From: Acidobacteriota bacterium
Lineage (GTDB): Bacteria; Acidobacteriota; Terriglobia; Terriglobales; Acidobacteriaceae
Reading direction: 5' to 3'
Assembly (NCBI GenBank): GCA_021779695.1
Contig: JAJYAE010000024.1
Coordinates: forward strand, 1-25,935
Length of the DNA stretch: 25,935 nucleotides
Part shown: in pieces, positions 24,985-25,935 of the stretch
How positions within the stretch are numbered: position 1 is the stretch's first letter
How the letters are laid out: every line of letters begins with the position of its first letter
Notes under the pieces: generated by a model
What the model saw: only the letters and a program-made list of their open reading frames with translations
What the model was told of the DNA's origin: nothing
Databases searched by the model: none
Translations under genes and position numbers: made by a program

Positions 24985-25935
24985 GTGGCCAATGAAACGC
25001 TGACAGGCGCCCGGCTCAAAAAGGTGCTGGCGGCTCTTGAAGAAAACTGGCAGGCCGAGGTGGAGGCCTATCACACGTATATGGCCCTGGCCGATCGGGA
25101 CACCGATCCAGTGCGTGCGCAGGTGCTGCGCCACCTCGCCAACGCAGAGTGGGAGCACGCCGCCTTGTGGCAGGGCCGCATCGTCGAGTTGGGCGGCGCC
25201 GAGCCTGCGTATCGCGGCAGCCCGGGCGGTGAGGCTGACTCGCTCGCCAATCGCGCCGGCGGCGTCCGCATGGCATTGCGCCGCCTTGAAATCGAAGAAA
25301 GCCGCCACATCGCCACCTACGGCGAACAGCTCAAGGCCCTGGGCGATGAAGGCTCCATCGCCATCCTCGACCACGTGATCGAGGATGAGAAAGACCATTA
25401 CCACGAGCTTGGCTCGCTGCTGCGCGGCCACTACACGCCACCCGCCGGCGCGCCCAAGATCGACGCCAAGGCCGTGCTCGATGAGCTGCTGGCCAAGCGC
25501 AACAAGGGCCGCAAGCAGCCCGGCGCCTGGATTGGCGACGCCATCTATGGCATCAATGACGGTCTCGGCGCCATCTTCGGCATTGTCTCCGGCGTATCCG
25601 GCGCCACCGCCGGCGACAGTAAATACGTCCTGCTTGCTGGCATCTCCGGCATGATCGCCAGCGCGCTCTCCATGGGCTCCGGAGCCTACCTCGCAGCCAA
25701 AAGCGAGCGCGAGATCTACGATGCCGAAATCGCCCGCGAGCGCGAAGCCATCCAGATGAACGGCCCCGAAGCGCGAGAGCTGCTTTCGCTCTACTACCAG
25801 GTCAAGGGTCTGCCGGAAGAAGACGCGCACAAGATGGTGAACCACATTGCCAGTGACCCCGAGCAGTTCCTGCGCGTGCTGGCCAGCGAGCGCCTCGGCA
25901 CCTCAGAAGATGCCTTGAGCAACCCCATCGTCTCT
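24985..25935 (+). CDS. mbfA: Rubrerythrin-VIT1 fusion, MbfA-type membrane ferritin-like protein (3' end cut by window)
   Basis: 317 codons are visible without a stop. Residues about 10-150 form a ferritin-like four-helix domain with the di-iron pattern of rubrerythrin: Glu25, Glu55/His58 (EWEH), Glu102 and Glu105, and Glu135/His138 (EKDH). From about 180 a VIT1/CCC1 domain begins (GDAIYGINDGLGAIFGIVSG, then YVLLAGISGMIASALSMGSG). Two transmembrane helices and the cytoplasmic EREIYDAEIARER segment are seen; the remaining helices lie outside the window. MbfA proteins export iron and protect against iron plus peroxide stress in alphaproteobacteria; the same role is inferred here. The GTG start at 24985 follows GAGGAG (24972-24977) with 7 nt spacing, which supports it strongly. 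Confidence 0.92.
   Translation, partial: MANETLTGARLKKVLAALEENWQAEVEAYHTYMALADRDTDPVRAQVLRHLANAEWEHAALWQGRIVELGGAEPAYRGSPGGEADSLANRAGGVRMALRRLEIEESRHIATYGEQLKALGDEGSIAILDHVIEDEKDHYHELGSLLRGHYTPPAGAPKIDAKAVLDELLAKRNKGRKQPGAWIGDAIYGINDGLGAIFGIVSGVSGATAGDSKYVLLAGISGMIASALSMGSGAYLAAKSEREIYDAEIAREREAIQMNGPEARELLSLYYQVKGLPEEDAHKMVNHIASDPEQFLRVLASERLGTSEDALSNPIVS

Noticed and set aside
24868..25845. Minus-strand 325-codon frame at the right edge
   Set aside because: It is the shadow of the rubrerythrin-VIT1 gene, which shows di-iron ligands and a strong Shine-Dalgarno on the plus strand.
1..25935. CRISPR array, tRNA/rRNA genes, insertion sequences, prophage or defence island
   Set aside because: I found no regularly spaced repeats, cloverleaf-like sequence, transposase or integrase motifs, or known defence domains anywhere in the window.

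Overview
This window looks like a chromosomal segment of an Acidobacteriota genome, probably class Terriglobia (Acidobacteriaceae-like). The inference rests on GC-rich DNA, a very long Oar-like TonB-dependent transporter with an N-terminal carboxypeptidase-regulatory domain, two secreted proteins with the LPDAP linker that I associate with acidobacterial exported proteins, and a TrpRS-ScpA-ScpB-pseudouridine synthase cluster. I count 20 protein-coding genes, two of them cut by the window edges. I see no tRNA, rRNA, CRISPR array, transposase, integrase or prophage gene. It reads as normal chromosome rather than a mobile island.

Left block (1-8349, all minus strand). In transcription order: a membrane site-2 protease, trpS, scpA, a PiT phosphate permease, scpB, an RluB/RsuA-type pseudouridine synthase and msrA. 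ScpA and ScpB are the two non-SMC subunits of condensin and are often encoded next to each other. Here the phosphate permease, with its own 376-nt upstream gap, lies between them. ScpB carries an acidic insert and an acidic tail. The pseudouridine synthase, whose start overlaps the scpB stop, has a roughly 320-residue Arg/Gly/Pro-rich tail. TrpRS carries a four-cysteine pattern like that of the iron-sulfur TrpRS of Thermotoga.

Middle block (8408-18318). A hexapeptide acyltransferase diverges from asnS. AsnS converges on the 1119-residue TonB-dependent transporter through a UUCG-loop terminator. Divergent from the transporter come a nitroreductase, a DUF218/YdcF-like membrane protein, a secreted serine-rich beta-barrel candidate and glgC, all on the plus strand. 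glgC has a 391-nt upstream region with several inverted repeats and ends at a bidirectional terminator.

Right block (18386-25935). Minus-strand genes: a FucP-like sugar:proton symporter just downstream of a secreted GH8 glycosidase (xylanase or exo-oligoxylanase type), two tandem LPDAP-family secreted proteins, and a second FHS-family sugar transporter that has lost both FucP proton-coupling carboxylates. Together with the TonB-dependent transporter this suggests growth on plant polysaccharide oligomers. The window ends in a divergent rubrerythrin-VIT1 fusion (MbfA type), a membrane ferritin-like iron exporter, which runs off the right edge.

The most notable observations are the Fe-S-type TrpRS motif, the uncharacterised tandem LPDAP pair, the FHS transporter lacking acidic coupling residues, and the charged low-complexity extensions in the scpB/rluB pair. 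I did not find a clear defence, mobile or biosynthetic system.
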